64,000 nt of DNA from Proteobacteria bacterium DTSAM18 (GCA_028767165.1 JARACJ010000012.1:109030-173029); one strand, 5' to 3'; positions 41,885 to 51,471 are shown, numbered from the stretch's first letter. Made by a program: numbers and translations. The notes: a model not told the origin generated them from the sequence alone.

Positions 41885-42949
41885 CTACACCTCGTCGGGG
41901 ACGCCACGTCCCCCCTGCTCTCCTCGGCCCAGGGCGCGTGCCGATGGACCGACGGGCGGGCGATTACCTACACGGATCTGCAGCTGGCCCCGGCAGAACC
42001 CGGACATCGTGAGCACGTGGTTGGGGTGGGAGAATCGGGTCAGGGCATGGTGTTCGAGCCACCGCAGGTGGATGAGGGCCTTCGCCCACAGACCGTCGTC
42101 GAGGTAGGCCTGCGCGAGTACCAGACGGGCCAGTGCCCGACCTCGGTCGATGCACAGGGCCCGTTCCGCCGAGTGGGTGGCCTGCTCGTGGTTCCCCCGC
42201 TGCAGCTCCAGCCACCCGAGCCGCTCCCAGGCAGACGCCTTGAGGTGGGATGCCAGCCGGCCGGCGTCGCCGCTCAGGGCGCGGCGGAAGTCCCGCCGCG
42301 CCCGCATCGGCTGGGCGACCATGTTCAGACGGCCCCGGTGATACCAGAGCACCGGGTTGTCCGGGTCCTCGGTCATGGCGAGGGCGAGCAGCCGGAGATC
42401 CTCGCCGATGGAGCGGCAGACCTTGCCGCAGTAGTGGGCGAACCCATCGTGACCGATCACCAGGCGACCGTGTCCGATGGTGCCGCCGCCTTCGGTGATG
42501 GCATCGCGGATCTGCTCCCGCACCCGGCCCACGTAGCGCCAGGCGGGGTTGCGACGGAACAGGCGCACCGCGCCGGTCTCCTCCGTGCGGAGCACGTCGC
42601 CCACGGGGAGGTAGTTTCGCAGCGTGAGCATCCACCCGTCGACCCGGTCCTGCTCCAGCAGGGCCGCAAGGTCCTGAGGGTGCTCCACCCACTCGTCGGC
42701 GTCGAGCGTGAGGATCCAGTCGCCCCGCGCCATGTCCATCGCGAGGTTCCTCAGCTGGGAGAAGTCGTCCCGCCACCGGGCATCCACCCGACGGACCTTC
42801 GGCCAGCGGTCCAGCAGGCGCCGTGTCTCCTCGGAGGAACCGGTGTCCACCACGACCACTTCGTCCGCGACACTCGCCACGCTGTGCAGCGCCCGCGGAA
42901 GACGTCTGACCTCGTTTCTCACCACCATGCATACCGACAAGCGTGCCAT
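41885..42949 (-). CDS. Family 2 glycosyltransferase with TPR-like C-terminus
   Basis: ATG 42949 follows GGAGG. The 354-residue protein starts with a GT-A domain: LSVCMVVRNEVRRLPRAL, ADEVVVVDTGSSEETRRLL, LRNLAMDMARGDWILTLDADEWV (DxD-type motif) and AVRLFRRNPAWRYVGRVREQI. This is the WaaE/KdtX-like group. The C-terminal third, from YHRGRLNMVAQPMRARRDFRRAL, has helical repeats resembling TPRs. It probably transfers sugars to a lipid or protein; the acceptor is unknown. Longer in-frame upstream sequence lacks a ribosome site. Confidence 0.88.
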   Translation of the reverse strand: MARLSVCMVVRNEVRRLPRALHSVASVADEVVVVDTGSSEETRRLLDRWPKVRRVDARWRDDFSQLRNLAMDMARGDWILTLDADEWVEHPQDLAALLEQDRVDGWMLTLRNYLPVGDVLRTEETGAVRLFRRNPAWRYVGRVREQIRDAITEGGGTIGHGRLVIGHDGFAHYCGKVCRSIGEDLRLLALAMTEDPDNPVLWYHRGRLNMVAQPMRARRDFRRALSGDAGRLASHLKASAWERLGWLELQRGNHEQATHSAERALCIDRGRALARLVLAQAYLDDGLWAKALIHLRWLEHHALTRFSHPNHVLTMSGFCRGQLQIRVGNRPPVGPSARALGRGEQGGRGVPDEV

Positions 42950-43075
42950 TGTGCGCCTCCATGTTCCCGGGGGGACGAATCGGAGGCGATGGCCCCTGCA
43001 TGAGGGTCGGACGCCGAACTGCGGGAGATCGCGTAATCGCGGACATCCCCGATGGCGGACCGGTCCAGACGCAGG

Positions 43076-43107
43076 AAGGGCGCCCGAGCCGAGGCCCGGA
43101 CGCCCTT
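43076..43107 (-). terminator. Hairpin terminator after the cupredoxin gene
   Basis: On the reverse strand AAGGGCG and CGCCCTT close a long imperfect stem (further pairs CCG/CGG and GC/GC, loop CTCG). It lies 21 bases after the cupredoxin stop and before the glycosyltransferase start. The T-tract is weak (CTTCCT). Confidence 0.6.
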
Positions 43108-43127
43108 TCACACCTTGTCGGTCACCC

Positions 43128-43475
43128 TCAGTGGGCGGCGACGACCACGGTGCCCTTGTACATGTTCATGTCGCAGGTGAACGCGAGGTTTCCGCTCTCG
43201 GGTGCCTTCACGCCGACCGTGACCTTCTCGCCCACGGGCACCTCGACCTTCTTGCCGGTGTCGGGGAAGACGACCGTGCCGCCGCAGTTGTTGGCATCTG
43301 CGCGGAAGAAGACCAGGTTGAGGCTCTCGCCGGGGGTGGCGTTGATCTCGGCGGGGGTGTAGCCGCCGCTGGAGATGTCGACGTCGACGAAGCGGCCGTC
43401 GGGGCTCACTTCGGCGGTGTTGCTGGTGCCGCAGGCGGCGAGGGCCATCAGGGACAGGGCCATCAGGGTTCGCAT
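43128..43475 (-). CDS. Cupredoxin-like lipoprotein
   Basis: The 115-residue protein has a lipoprotein signal (LMALSLMALAAC), then a compact cupredoxin domain: VDVDISSGGYTPAEINATPGESLNLVFFRADANNCGGTVVFPD in parts, with Cys in NNCGGTVVFP and FTCDMNMYKGTVVVA. The Cys-Met arrangement at the end fits the metal-binding loop of the cupredoxin_1/EfeO-like group often found with copper-handling proteins. It would bind copper or carry electrons in the periplasm. CCGGAG precedes the ATG. No copper ATPase is nearby. Confidence 0.85.
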   Translation of the reverse strand: MRTLMALSLMALAACGTSNTAEVSPDGRFVDVDISSGGYTPAEINATPGESLNLVFFRADANNCGGTVVFPDTGKKVEVPVGEKVTVGVKAPESGNLAFTCDMNMYKGTVVVAAH

Positions 43476-43551
43476 GGGATTCTCCGGAATGGAAGTGTGG
43501 CAGAACGTCGCACCCGTTCTAGCACGACGGGATGCCTGTCGCCGGGAGGAA

Positions 43552-44244
43552 TCAGTCGGCGGATGTCACCTGCTTGAGCCAGTCCTTGAAGGCCTTCTTC
43601 TGCTTGCCGTTGGACTCGAGCGCCACGGCGGCGCAGTCCTCGGTGGCCTTGGACATGGCCTTGGCCGTCTCGTAGGGCGGGTTGAACATCCGGCTCCGGG
43701 TGCGCAGCCCCACGGTGGCGAGCAGCAGGGTGCCACCATCGACCTCGGCCATCGGGATGTGCAGGTGCTCCGCCCGGTGGGCGTCGACCCGTCCCTCCCG
43801 GACCACCTCTGCGTCGCCCTCGGGCTTCCAGCGGATGGACCACTCGGCGGTGGCCCCGTCGACATCGGCCCAGCCGAAGGAGACGTCGACCGCACGCTTG
43901 CTTCCCACCTGTTCGCCGGCCACGTAGGACGCGGTCTGCCCCGGCTCGTGCAGCAGGTGGGTCTGGATGTCGTCGCCGATGACGCCAACCATGCGCGCGA
44001 GGCACACGCCGTAGGTGGCGTGCAGGGCCGCCTGGGGACCGGACATGCCCTGCAGGGCATCGGCCATCTTCTGGGCGGACCGGGCATCGTTCACCGTGGC
44101 CTGCTGCAGCTCCCAGGACAGGAAGGTGGCGGAGCCTTCCGCCGGCTGCGCGGACTCGGCTTCGTGGCCATCGGGCCCGTGGGCCATCGCTGCCGACGCC
44201 CAGAGGGCACCGAGGATCAGGGGAATGCGGCCAGCGATGTTCAT
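43552..44244 (-). CDS. Exported hypothetical protein
   Basis: The ATG at 44244 gives a 230-residue protein with signal peptide (MNIAGRIPLILGALWASAAMA) and a His-containing mature N-terminus (HGPDGHEAE). Two Cys occur (YGVCLARM, TEDCAAVALE). The C-terminal part is helical and Lys-rich (GKQKKAFKDWLKQV). AGGAG lies 11 bases upstream of the ATG. A reading frame extending far upstream to 45714 is a high-GC artefact overlapping the SbcC-like gene. No family is recognised; it is probably periplasmic. Confidence 0.7.
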   Translation of the reverse strand: MNIAGRIPLILGALWASAAMAHGPDGHEAESAQPAEGSATFLSWELQQATVNDARSAQKMADALQGMSGPQAALHATYGVCLARMVGVIGDDIQTHLLHEPGQTASYVAGEQVGSKRAVDVSFGWADVDGATAEWSIRWKPEGDAEVVREGRVDAHRAEHLHIPMAEVDGGTLLLATVGLRTRSRMFNPPYETAKAMSKATEDCAAVALESNGKQKKAFKDWLKQVTSAD

Positions 44245-44326
44245 GGTGTCGATCTCCTGTGGGCCGAGCGGGCGTCGGACCTCCGGTGCGCACCGTACAG
44301 TGCCACGCTGGCCGACGCCGTGAAGG

Positions 44327-47300
44327 TCAGCCGATGTCTTTTCGCAGGGCCTGCCACCACCTGCGGGCGAGGTGGAGCGCCTGGGGATCCTGCCCCACGA
44401 AGGGTGCCGCGGCCTGCCCGATGGCGCGATCGGCGGGCAGCTCGGGCCTCGGATCGATCCAGCCCCGCGCCTCGAACAGCGACCGGAGCTTCGCCTTGTT
44501 GGCGCTGCGGAAGCCCTTGAGACCCTCGATGCCTTCCAGCAGCGCCGGGCCATCTCCACCGACCTCGTCGTGCACGTCGACGGCCCGCTCCCAGAACGCG
44601 CTCGAGACGAGCCCGGACGCCTGCAGCTCGCCGAGGGGCACCCGGGCTCCCCGCCCCACCCTCGCGAGCTCGACGAGAGACCGGGCCATCTCCGCGCGGC
44701 CCTCCAGGACCGCCGGGGCCAGTTCCTGCCCGCTGGCGCGGGCGAGGGCCTGGTAGCGGCCGACGGTGTCGATGCCACGATGGACCAGCCGCGAGAGGAC
44801 CTCGGGCGCATCCGGAAGCAGGTGGGCCAGGTGCCAGGCCCCCACGGCATGATCGAGCTGCAGGGCGGGCACGGTGAGGGCCTCGGCCCAGGCGACCGGA
44901 TCGGTGGGCGGCTGCGTCGCGGGCAGCGCGGGGACCGGCGAGACGGGAACCTCGGCCCGCAGTCCGTGGATGGGCACGCGGACGCCCCGCCGGGCGGCAC
45001 AGGTTCGCACGCGGTCGGCCTCCGCCGGATCGCTCGTGAAGTACAGGAGCTGCCGCTCGGACCCCAGCTCGCACAGGCAGCCGACGACCTCGTCGAAGCG
45101 CTCGGGATCAGTGGTGGAGAGCACCTCGTCCAGGCACAGCGGCACCGCCGGGCCTCCCTCCTCCGCCCACTGCACCCCGGCGACCCGTGCGGCGAGGAGC
45201 GCCTGCACACGGGTGGCGTCGGACAGCGCCTCGAGGGCCAGCGGCTGGCCGGTCTCCTCGTCGAACCCCACGAGCTCCTGGGTGGGGCCCAGCCGAAGGC
45301 CGTACCTGCCTCGGGTGAACCGGGCGAACCATCGCTGGACCACACGAAGCTGCTCCGACCGGCCGGCGTCGGCATCGCGGAGGACGTCGTCGAGCAGCTC
45401 CGCCTGCAGCCAGCGCTGCAGGCGTTCGTCGCGGAGGGACTCCAGCTCGGCCTGGGCGGCATCCCGTGCCGCCAGGGCCTCGGCGAAGCGGCTCCCCTGC
45501 CCCGCGGCCTCGAGGCGCGCCCTGAGCCCTCCCAGATCCTCCCGTGCCTGCTCGGCCTCGGACAGGGCGGCCTCGATGGCCACCTCACGGGCATCGACCT
45601 CCGCTTCGTCGAGGTGATCGACCGCCACGCCGGCCTCGGCGAGGCGCTCCGCCAGGGAGCGGAGCTGGGCGGCCACCTCCGCCCTCCGGCCTTGAAGGGC
45701 ACGGGCGCGCTCACCCTGCTCGACCCGCTGGGCGATCAGGCCGGCCTCGGTCGGCTGGCAGCCCACCCGGCTGGCGAAGGCCACCTCCTCCTCGGAGAGC
45801 GCGGCCAGCCGCTCCTGCAGATCGACCTGCTCCGCCCGACGACCGGCCACCTCCGCCCTCAGCGTGGCGGCCGCACGGCCCTCGGCTTCCTGCCGCTCGA
45901 CCTCGGCGAGCAGACCGCGGGCCTGCGGGGGATCGGTCGGCACGGCCAGCGTATGGTGGCGGCACAGCTCGGCCAGCTGCCCGTGGGCGCGCTCGACGGC
46001 ATCGGAGAGGACCTTCAGGGCCTGCTCCCTCTCCACGAGGACCTGCCGCGCCCTCATGAGCCGCTGGGCCTGGTGCCCCACGAGCCACTGCCGCACGGTG
46101 GCGTGCTGCACCGCGAACCCCTCCGCGGCGAGGGCCTCGGCGGCGCGACGCCGCACGCCCCGGAGCTTGTGCTCCGCCTCGCCCCGCCGGACGCGGAGCT
46201 GATCCGCCTGACGATGCCAGGCCCGCACGGCCTCCTCGGCCCGCAGGCTCGCCTCCCAGGCCTCCAGGTGGTCCGCGCCGCCGCTGGCCACCGCTCCGCC
46301 GACCGCCCAGGCGCCGGCGCCGAAGCCCATGCAGACTCCGCAGCCGATCCAGGCCATGACCCAGCCCGTGACGCCCGCCACCGCGGCGAGCCCCACGCCG
46401 CCCGCCACCGATGCCACCAGCCCCATCTTCCACCACGCCGGACGCGCCTGTGCCCGCCCGAGGGCCACCAGCCCTTCGCGCACCTGTGCGCCGTCTGGAC
46501 CGGGCACCGGCCGTGGCTGCTGCCCCGCCTGCCAGGCACTGGCCGCCGCGACCTCCGCCTCGGCGGCCTCGATCCGCTCCGCCCAGGCGCGCAGGGCGTC
46601 GAGTGCCGCCTCCGTGGGGGCCCGGGCATCGGTGCGCCAGGCCTGCGCCAGCTCGGTGCAGGCGCCCCGCGCGGCGTGGACCGCCAGCTCGGCCTCCTGC
46701 GCCTTGTCGTGCGCTCGTCCGTAGGACTCGACCCTGGCCCGGAGCTCCGCGAGCAGCCCCGCGGGAACCTCCGCCGGCGCCGCCTGCAGACGGGGCTGCA
46801 GGCGTGCCAGATCCGCCGCCACCGCCTGTGCCCGGGCGGTGAGCCGCTCCCGGCGCTCCACGAGGGCGTCGGCCGTGTCTGCGTCGTCGGGCCACACCCG
46901 CGCCACGCCCTCCGCGAGCCCCTCCCCCTGCAGCTCCAGGGACCGTGCCTCGGCGAGCAGGCGGAGCTGCTCCCTGCGCAGCTCGAGAGCGGCCTGCTCC
47001 CGGACCAGATCCGCGCCCGCCTCCGCCCGGGCCTGCAGCGCCTGCTCCCGTGCCGCCTCCCGCAGCAGCTGCTCCGCCTGGGACTCGGCCTGCAGGAGCT
47101 GCCGGCCGGCCTCGGTGCGAGCGCGGGTCTCCCGCACGGTGAGGTTGCCGGGCGCCTTGCCCTCCACCTGCCGCCGGAGCGCCCAGGGATCCTGACCACC
47201 CATGGCCTCGGTGCGGATCCAGCGGAACAGATCGAGATCGGCCTCCTGCACCGCCAGCATGCTCGCGAGGGACAGCCGGTAGCGGGTGGCCATCGCCACC

Positions 47301-47575
47301 GAAGGCAGCTTCGGCGCCGGACCCGACCACGTGGTGCGGCCGGCATGGTGCGTGACGTCGTGGACCGCGTCGTCGAGGGCCACACGGGCGCGGACCACCA
47401 TCTGCCGGGCATCGAGGGACGGCCACCACAGCTGGGAGAGCGCCTGGGCCGCCGTGCTCTTGCCGGCACCATTGGGCCCCAGCACCACCTGCAGGCCGGG
47501 CACCAGCCCAGGGAGCGCCATCGGCTCGGACAGTCCCTCGGCGGACCGGACATGGAGCGACTGCACGTACATCAT
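44327..47575 (-). CDS. SbcC/YhaN-like coiled-coil ATPase
   Basis: The 1082-residue protein is an AAA/SMC-type ATPase. Walker A is GPNGAGKST at residues 33-41, long heptad-rich coiled-coil arms follow (for example residues 140-330 and 430-700), and the C-terminal ATPase half has FARFTRGRYGLRLG, the signature-like LEALSDATRVQ and Walker B VPLCLDEVLSTTD near 811. Around residues 385-430 there is a hydrophobic hairpin (GLVASVAGGVGLAAVAGVTG, then GCGVCMGFGAGAWAVGGAV), as in YhaN-type proteins. An extra C-terminal region of about 200 residues follows the ATPase. It overlaps the phosphoesterase gene by four bases, so the two form a SbcCD-like nuclease pair. Confidence 0.85.
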   Translation of the reverse strand: MMYVQSLHVRSAEGLSEPMALPGLVPGLQVVLGPNGAGKSTAAQALSQLWWPSLDARQMVVRARVALDDAVHDVTHHAGRTTWSGPAPKLPSVAMATRYRLSLASMLAVQEADLDLFRWIRTEAMGGQDPWALRRQVEGKAPGNLTVRETRARTEAGRQLLQAESQAEQLLREAAREQALQARAEAGADLVREQAALELRREQLRLLAEARSLELQGEGLAEGVARVWPDDADTADALVERRERLTARAQAVAADLARLQPRLQAAPAEVPAGLLAELRARVESYGRAHDKAQEAELAVHAARGACTELAQAWRTDARAPTEAALDALRAWAERIEAAEAEVAAASAWQAGQQPRPVPGPDGAQVREGLVALGRAQARPAWWKMGLVASVAGGVGLAAVAGVTGWVMAWIGCGVCMGFGAGAWAVGGAVASGGADHLEAWEASLRAEEAVRAWHRQADQLRVRRGEAEHKLRGVRRRAAEALAAEGFAVQHATVRQWLVGHQAQRLMRARQVLVEREQALKVLSDAVERAHGQLAELCRHHTLAVPTDPPQARGLLAEVERQEAEGRAAATLRAEVAGRRAEQVDLQERLAALSEEEVAFASRVGCQPTEAGLIAQRVEQGERARALQGRRAEVAAQLRSLAERLAEAGVAVDHLDEAEVDAREVAIEAALSEAEQAREDLGGLRARLEAAGQGSRFAEALAARDAAQAELESLRDERLQRWLQAELLDDVLRDADAGRSEQLRVVQRWFARFTRGRYGLRLGPTQELVGFDEETGQPLALEALSDATRVQALLAARVAGVQWAEEGGPAVPLCLDEVLSTTDPERFDEVVGCLCELGSERQLLYFTSDPAEADRVRTCAARRGVRVPIHGLRAEVPVSPVPALPATQPPTDPVAWAEALTVPALQLDHAVGAWHLAHLLPDAPEVLSRLVHRGIDTVGRYQALARASGQELAPAVLEGRAEMARSLVELARVGRGARVPLGELQASGLVSSAFWERAVDVHDEVGGDGPALLEGIEGLKGFRSANKAKLRSLFEARGWIDPRPELPADRAIGQAAAPFVGQDPQALHLARRWWQALRKDIG

Positions 47576-48822
47576 CGGGCCTCCACCTGACGCAGGAGAT
47601 CATCGAGGACCTTCCAGGCCGCCGCCTTCATGGAGGCCCGCATGGCCTCCTCGTCGACCGACGCGAGGTCGTCCCAGTCGCGGTGCCGGCTCTTCCACAC
47701 CCGCATCCTCTCGGCGACGAGGTCGTCCGATGGGGACTGCAGCCGCAGCAGGTGGGCGGCCACCCGCCCCGCCGGACCGGGCCGCGCGGCCAGCTCCTGC
47801 AGATCGATCGCCCGCTCGAGCTGATCGTCCACCTTGAGCCACAGATCCCTGCGGGCCCCCGCGCGCGTGACCACCGGCAGCTGGCCGAGCTCGGCCGCCA
47901 GGGCCGCTCCGAGCCGGGGGTCGTCGACGCGCCCCTGCAGCCGGAGGGTCCATGCCACCACCGGCGCTGCCTGCACCTGCTGCTCCAGCAACCGCTCGAC
48001 GTGCCGCCGCAGCGCCACCACGTCGGCCACCTGGGCCGGCACCCGGACCTCGAGCGTCTGCCAGGCCAGCGGCGCGACATCGACCTGCCGCAGCCGCAAA
48101 CCGTCGCCCTCCGGGGCCACCGCCCACACGCCCCGCCAGCCAGGCTCGCCGCGATCGAGCCCCACCACGGAGCCGAGGTAGCCCATCACCTCGCCGGCCC
48201 CGTACAGACCCGGTGCGAGCCCCGGCTGGTGGACGTGCCCGACGAACCACCCGAGCAGGCCCGCCGCCTGCATCCGGGCGGTGGACAGGGGCGCATACCG
48301 GGATCGGGCCACCCCGAGGTCGCCGTGCACGAGCCCCACCGCCGGCCCCTGTAGCGCGGCGAGGGCCTCCGCGAAGTCTGGCTGGGACGTGGGATCGACC
48401 GACACGTGGGCCTGGGGGAACGACCATCCGAGGACCTTCAGCGGACCGACATCCTGCACCTCCCATCGGCCTCCCCGACCGAGGAGCCGCACAGCCGGCA
48501 GCTGATCGGCCAGGCGGGGCAGCACCGTGCCGTCGTGGTTGCCGGCCACCGCGATGACCTGCACACCGGCCGCCAGGAGCTGCTCCGCCGCGCCGCGGAG
48601 GGCACCGAACGCCTCGAAGGCATCCGACGCCGCATCCACCACGTCGCCGGCGAAGCAGACCGCCGCCGGCCGCGCCACGCGTGCCTGCTCCACCAGCGCC
48701 CGCAGCGCCGCCGTGGGGCTCCAGGCCGACAGGGGCACCCCGAGCTCTGCCGCGAACCGCCGCAAGCGCCCGGGCTGACGCCCCAGGTGCAGATCCCCCA
48801 CCATCCAGACCGCATCGACCAT
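47572..48822 (-). CDS. SbcD/YhaO-like metallophosphoesterase
   Basis: ATG 48822 follows GGGGAGG. The 416-residue protein has the Mre11/SbcD metal motifs: VGDLHLGR (residues 9-15), CFAGDVVDAA, VAGNHDG, LVHGDLG and FVGHVHQPG. The C-terminal half is an adaptor region of about 190 residues. Partnered with the overlapping ATPase gene, it would be the nuclease subunit acting on DNA ends or hairpins. The pairing and the membrane hairpin in the partner resemble YhaO/YhaN rather than canonical SbcCD. Confidence 0.9.
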   Translation of the reverse strand: MVDAVWMVGDLHLGRQPGRLRRFAAELGVPLSAWSPTAALRALVEQARVARPAAVCFAGDVVDAASDAFEAFGALRGAAEQLLAAGVQVIAVAGNHDGTVLPRLADQLPAVRLLGRGGRWEVQDVGPLKVLGWSFPQAHVSVDPTSQPDFAEALAALQGPAVGLVHGDLGVARSRYAPLSTARMQAAGLLGWFVGHVHQPGLAPGLYGAGEVMGYLGSVVGLDRGEPGWRGVWAVAPEGDGLRLRQVDVAPLAWQTLEVRVPAQVADVVALRRHVERLLEQQVQAAPVVAWTLRLQGRVDDPRLGAALAAELGQLPVVTRAGARRDLWLKVDDQLERAIDLQELAARPGPAGRVAAHLLRLQSPSDDLVAERMRVWKSRHRDWDDLASVDEEAMRASMKAAAWKVLDDLLRQVEAR

Positions 48823-48842
48823 GGCCACCTCCCCTGGGCAGC

Positions 48843-50042
48843 CTACCCCCGAACGACCCCCGGACCGCCATGACGGTCACCGCCTGTCCGGCTCGCGAGA
48901 TCCTCCTCCGTGAGGAGCGGGATGTACACCACCGAGAACAGGCCGAAGGCGAGCACCCAGAAGATGCCCGAGAGCGAGCTCCACAGGCCCATCCGCATGG
49001 GCATGAACGTGGGCCCGAGGATCCAGCACAGCCCCGCCACAAAGGTGGAGACGAAGGCCATCGACATGATGGGATCGGCCTGCACCCGGTGGCCGGTGAG
49101 CTCCAGCGACACCCGGGACACGCCCGCCAGGAAGATCCCGCCGAGGGCCCCCACGCCGAACGCGTGCACCGCCGCATTGGGCGAGACCGGCGCACCGAGC
49201 TGGAACAGGGTGAGCAGCAGGAACCCCACGGGGACGAAGACGTGGGACAGGTGCAGCGACCACAGCAGCGGCTCGTCGAGGGTCTGCAGGGGCCGCCAGT
49301 GGAGCTGCCGCATGGTGTGGGCCACACAGGCCACCCCGCACAGCAGGATGCCCGCGATGTTCCCCGGCTGCAGCTGACCGAACAGGGCGAGCACGGCGAC
49401 GCACCCGGTGGAGAAGACGGTCGTCAGCTCGAGCATCGGCTGCGGCGACACCTGCTCCGTGCCGTAGCGCTCGGCGGTGATCACGGGCATGCGCTCGCCG
49501 AGGATGAACGACAGCATCAGCAGCATCAGGATGACCACCCCGTACAGGGCATCCATGGCCTGATCGTACCGCCCCGTGGCGATCATCAGGTGGCTCCACA
49601 GGTTGAAGAAGGCCATGGCCATCAACAGGGGCGGAAACACGAGGTGGGGGGTGTCGCCGGCGCGACGGATGGGCCCGGACAGGTGCATGGCGGCGTAGGG
49701 CAGGAACAGGAAGTCCACGGGCACCGACAGCCAGCCCGGCACGAACGGGAGCATCAGCAGGAGCCGGCCGGCCAGCCAGATGACCACGAGCACCTTCAGG
49801 GGCCGTCCGTTCAGTGCGGGCTCGCCCGTCCACCCCTGCGCCCGGCTGAGCAGGTAGCCCACGAAGAAAGCCGCCCCCATGCCGAAGATCATCTCGTGGG
49901 CGTGCCAGAAGGTCATGTCGCCCCAGGGATGGAACGGGGTCATGCTGCCCTGCAGCAGCACCCAGATCATCATCACAAGGGCCGAGAACAGCGCCCCGAT
50001 GATGAACAGGGGCCGTAGCGGCATCTTCCAGACCGTCTGCAT
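48843..50042 (-). CDS. nnrS: NnrS family heme/copper membrane protein
   Basis: The 399-residue protein has about twelve hydrophobic helices and NnrS signatures: RPLFIIGALFSALVMMIWVL, HPWGDMTFWHAHEMIFGMGAAFFVGYLL with conserved His pairs, ILGERMPVITAERYG, and RQLHWRPLQTLDEPLLWSLHLSHVFVPVG. NnrS proteins relate to the nitric oxide/nitrosative stress response and bind heme and copper. No nitrite or nitric oxide reductase gene lies in the window. It is 20 bases upstream of the phosphoesterase gene on the same strand, so cotranscription is possible. Confidence 0.93.
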   Translation of the reverse strand: MQTVWKMPLRPLFIIGALFSALVMMIWVLLQGSMTPFHPWGDMTFWHAHEMIFGMGAAFFVGYLLSRAQGWTGEPALNGRPLKVLVVIWLAGRLLLMLPFVPGWLSVPVDFLFLPYAAMHLSGPIRRAGDTPHLVFPPLLMAMAFFNLWSHLMIATGRYDQAMDALYGVVILMLLMLSFILGERMPVITAERYGTEQVSPQPMLELTTVFSTGCVAVLALFGQLQPGNIAGILLCGVACVAHTMRQLHWRPLQTLDEPLLWSLHLSHVFVPVGFLLLTLFQLGAPVSPNAAVHAFGVGALGGIFLAGVSRVSLELTGHRVQADPIMSMAFVSTFVAGLCWILGPTFMPMRMGLWSSLSGIFWVLAFGLFSVVYIPLLTEEDLASRTGGDRHGGPGVVRG

Positions 50043-50135
50043 CCACTCCTCGCACGGGTCGCCATGTGGCGGCCTATCCCAGGCTTGAGTCGGTCGGAAA
50101 CGGCGCTGATACCTACGAACATCTCCGTGCCAACG

Positions 50136-50171
50136 AAAAGACCCCGCCAGCGCGGGTGCGCGGCGGGGCCT
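50136..50171 (-). terminator. Rho-independent terminator (reverse strand)
   Basis: On the reverse strand GGCCCCGCC pairs with GGCGGGGTC (nine pairs with one G-U) around a GC-rich loop and is followed by TTTTC. It lies 23 bases after the stop of the beta-propeller lipoprotein gene and before nnrS. Confidence 0.88.
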
Positions 50172-50194
50172 GTCGGGTCAGTCCGGAAGCGGGA

Positions 50195-51340
50195 TCACTC
50201 GGCGGACATCATCGCTCGGATCACCTCGTTGCCCTCGCCGCTCGTGTACCAGATCTCGAACTCGGAGACGATCTCGAGGCCCATCAGCTTGTTCTTCCCG
50301 AGGCCGGTGTCGAGCTGGGCCGTCTCCTTGCCGTCGAGGTCGAAGATGTGGATGATGCCGGTGCCGTGGTCACCCACGTACATGCGGTCGCCGTACAGGG
50401 CGAGGCCGGAGGGGGTGTCGAGGGTGCCGGCGGGCACGAAGTCCCACACGTCGGCGCCGTCCATCATGTGGTGGTCGGTGCCGGGCTCCCATCCGTTCAG
50501 CTGGGCGCCGCGACGGCCGGAGGTCATGTCGAGGGCGCGGATGCGTCCCTCGGCGGGGTCGGCGTAGTACAGGGTCTTCGTGTTCTCGTCGATGTCCATG
50601 TGGGCGGGCACGCCGGCCACGTAGTCGAGAGCGCCCACGTCGTAGCGGCTGATGATGCCGTCGGAGTGGTCGTCGTAGCCCACGCCGTGGTCGACCTGGA
50701 AGTCGTAGCGCACGATGTGGCCGTTGAAGCCGTCCCAGACCCAGTAGACGTTGGCGTTGGACACGCCGCCGCCGTTGGTGGTGACGGTGTCCTCCCAGGT
50801 GATGCCCATGCACAGGGGGGACTCGTGCAGCATGTCGAGGTGGGAGCCCAGATCGGTGGGGAAGCCGAACAGCTCGGTGAGGTACTCGACGGCCTCGGGG
50901 TTGGACTTGGCGAAGATCTCGCGGTCGCTGCTCCACAGGGTGGGGCCCATGAAGTAGTTGGGCGCGCCCTGGCCGTTGTAGGTGTTGGTGGACTCGTGGC
51001 AGCTGCCCCAGGTGCCGGGGGCGCCGAAGTCGATGGACGTGGGCGCATCGAGGAAGTGCAGCGCGTAGGGGTCGAGCAGCCACTCGGAGGCGCCGCCGCT
51101 GTGGGCGTCGTTGAGGATGACCACGGAGTCGTCGATGGCGTTCACCACCCACAGCTCACCGTCGACCTCGGGGTTGAAGGCCAGATCGGTGGGGCGGTTC
51201 AGGCCGTTGGACGCGTTGAGCACGACATCCACCTGCACCCGGCTGTCACTGGTCAGGGCCGTGTTCTTGCCGAGGGACTCCAGACCGACGCCGCCGCTGG
51301 TACATCCAGCAAGGGCCATCACCATCACGATGCCGCGCAT
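50195..51340 (-). CDS. Beta-propeller (NHL-like) lipoprotein
   Basis: ATG 51340 follows GGAG and gives a 381-residue lipoprotein (MRGIVMVMALAGC). The mature part has propeller-like units with NRPTDLAFNPEVDGELWVVN, NVYWVWDGFNGHIVRYDF, KTLYYADPAEGRIRALDM, DTPSGLALYGDRMYVGDHGTG and IVSEFEIWYTSGEGNEVIRA, reminiscent of NHL/SMP-30 repeats (PxGLA, LYVADxxxxRI). Two His-rich spots occur (SHLDMLHES, DHHMMDGADVW). A role in ligand binding or as an extracytoplasmic lyase-like propeller is possible; no catalytic assignment is made. A good terminator follows. Confidence 0.8.
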   Translation of the reverse strand: MRGIVMVMALAGCTSGGVGLESLGKNTALTSDSRVQVDVVLNASNGLNRPTDLAFNPEVDGELWVVNAIDDSVVILNDAHSGGASEWLLDPYALHFLDAPTSIDFGAPGTWGSCHESTNTYNGQGAPNYFMGPTLWSSDREIFAKSNPEAVEYLTELFGFPTDLGSHLDMLHESPLCMGITWEDTVTTNGGGVSNANVYWVWDGFNGHIVRYDFQVDHGVGYDDHSDGIISRYDVGALDYVAGVPAHMDIDENTKTLYYADPAEGRIRALDMTSGRRGAQLNGWEPGTDHHMMDGADVWDFVPAGTLDTPSGLALYGDRMYVGDHGTGIIHIFDLDGKETAQLDTGLGKNKLMGLEIVSEFEIWYTSGEGNEVIRAMMSAE

Positions 51341-51471
51341 GTCACACTCCATTGAGGCTGTGCGGCCAGGATCGAGGGGCCGCCGGTTCCACTGGCTCAT
51401 GAAGTGCCACGAAAACAGCCGCGTTAGGTCATGGGGAAGCAAACGACTGAGATCCACCGTTGGGGGCGGAT

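Noticed and set aside
43552..45714. Upstream extension of the exported hypothetical protein to 720 codons
   Set aside because: The extension overlaps the SbcC-like gene in another frame, while an internal ATG at 44244 opens a good signal peptide.
44372..47590. Open frame of about 1070 codons on the plus strand, antisense to the SbcC-like gene
   Set aside because: It mirrors the real gene; in GC-rich DNA the opposite strand often stays open. It has no ribosome site and its translation shows no family motif.
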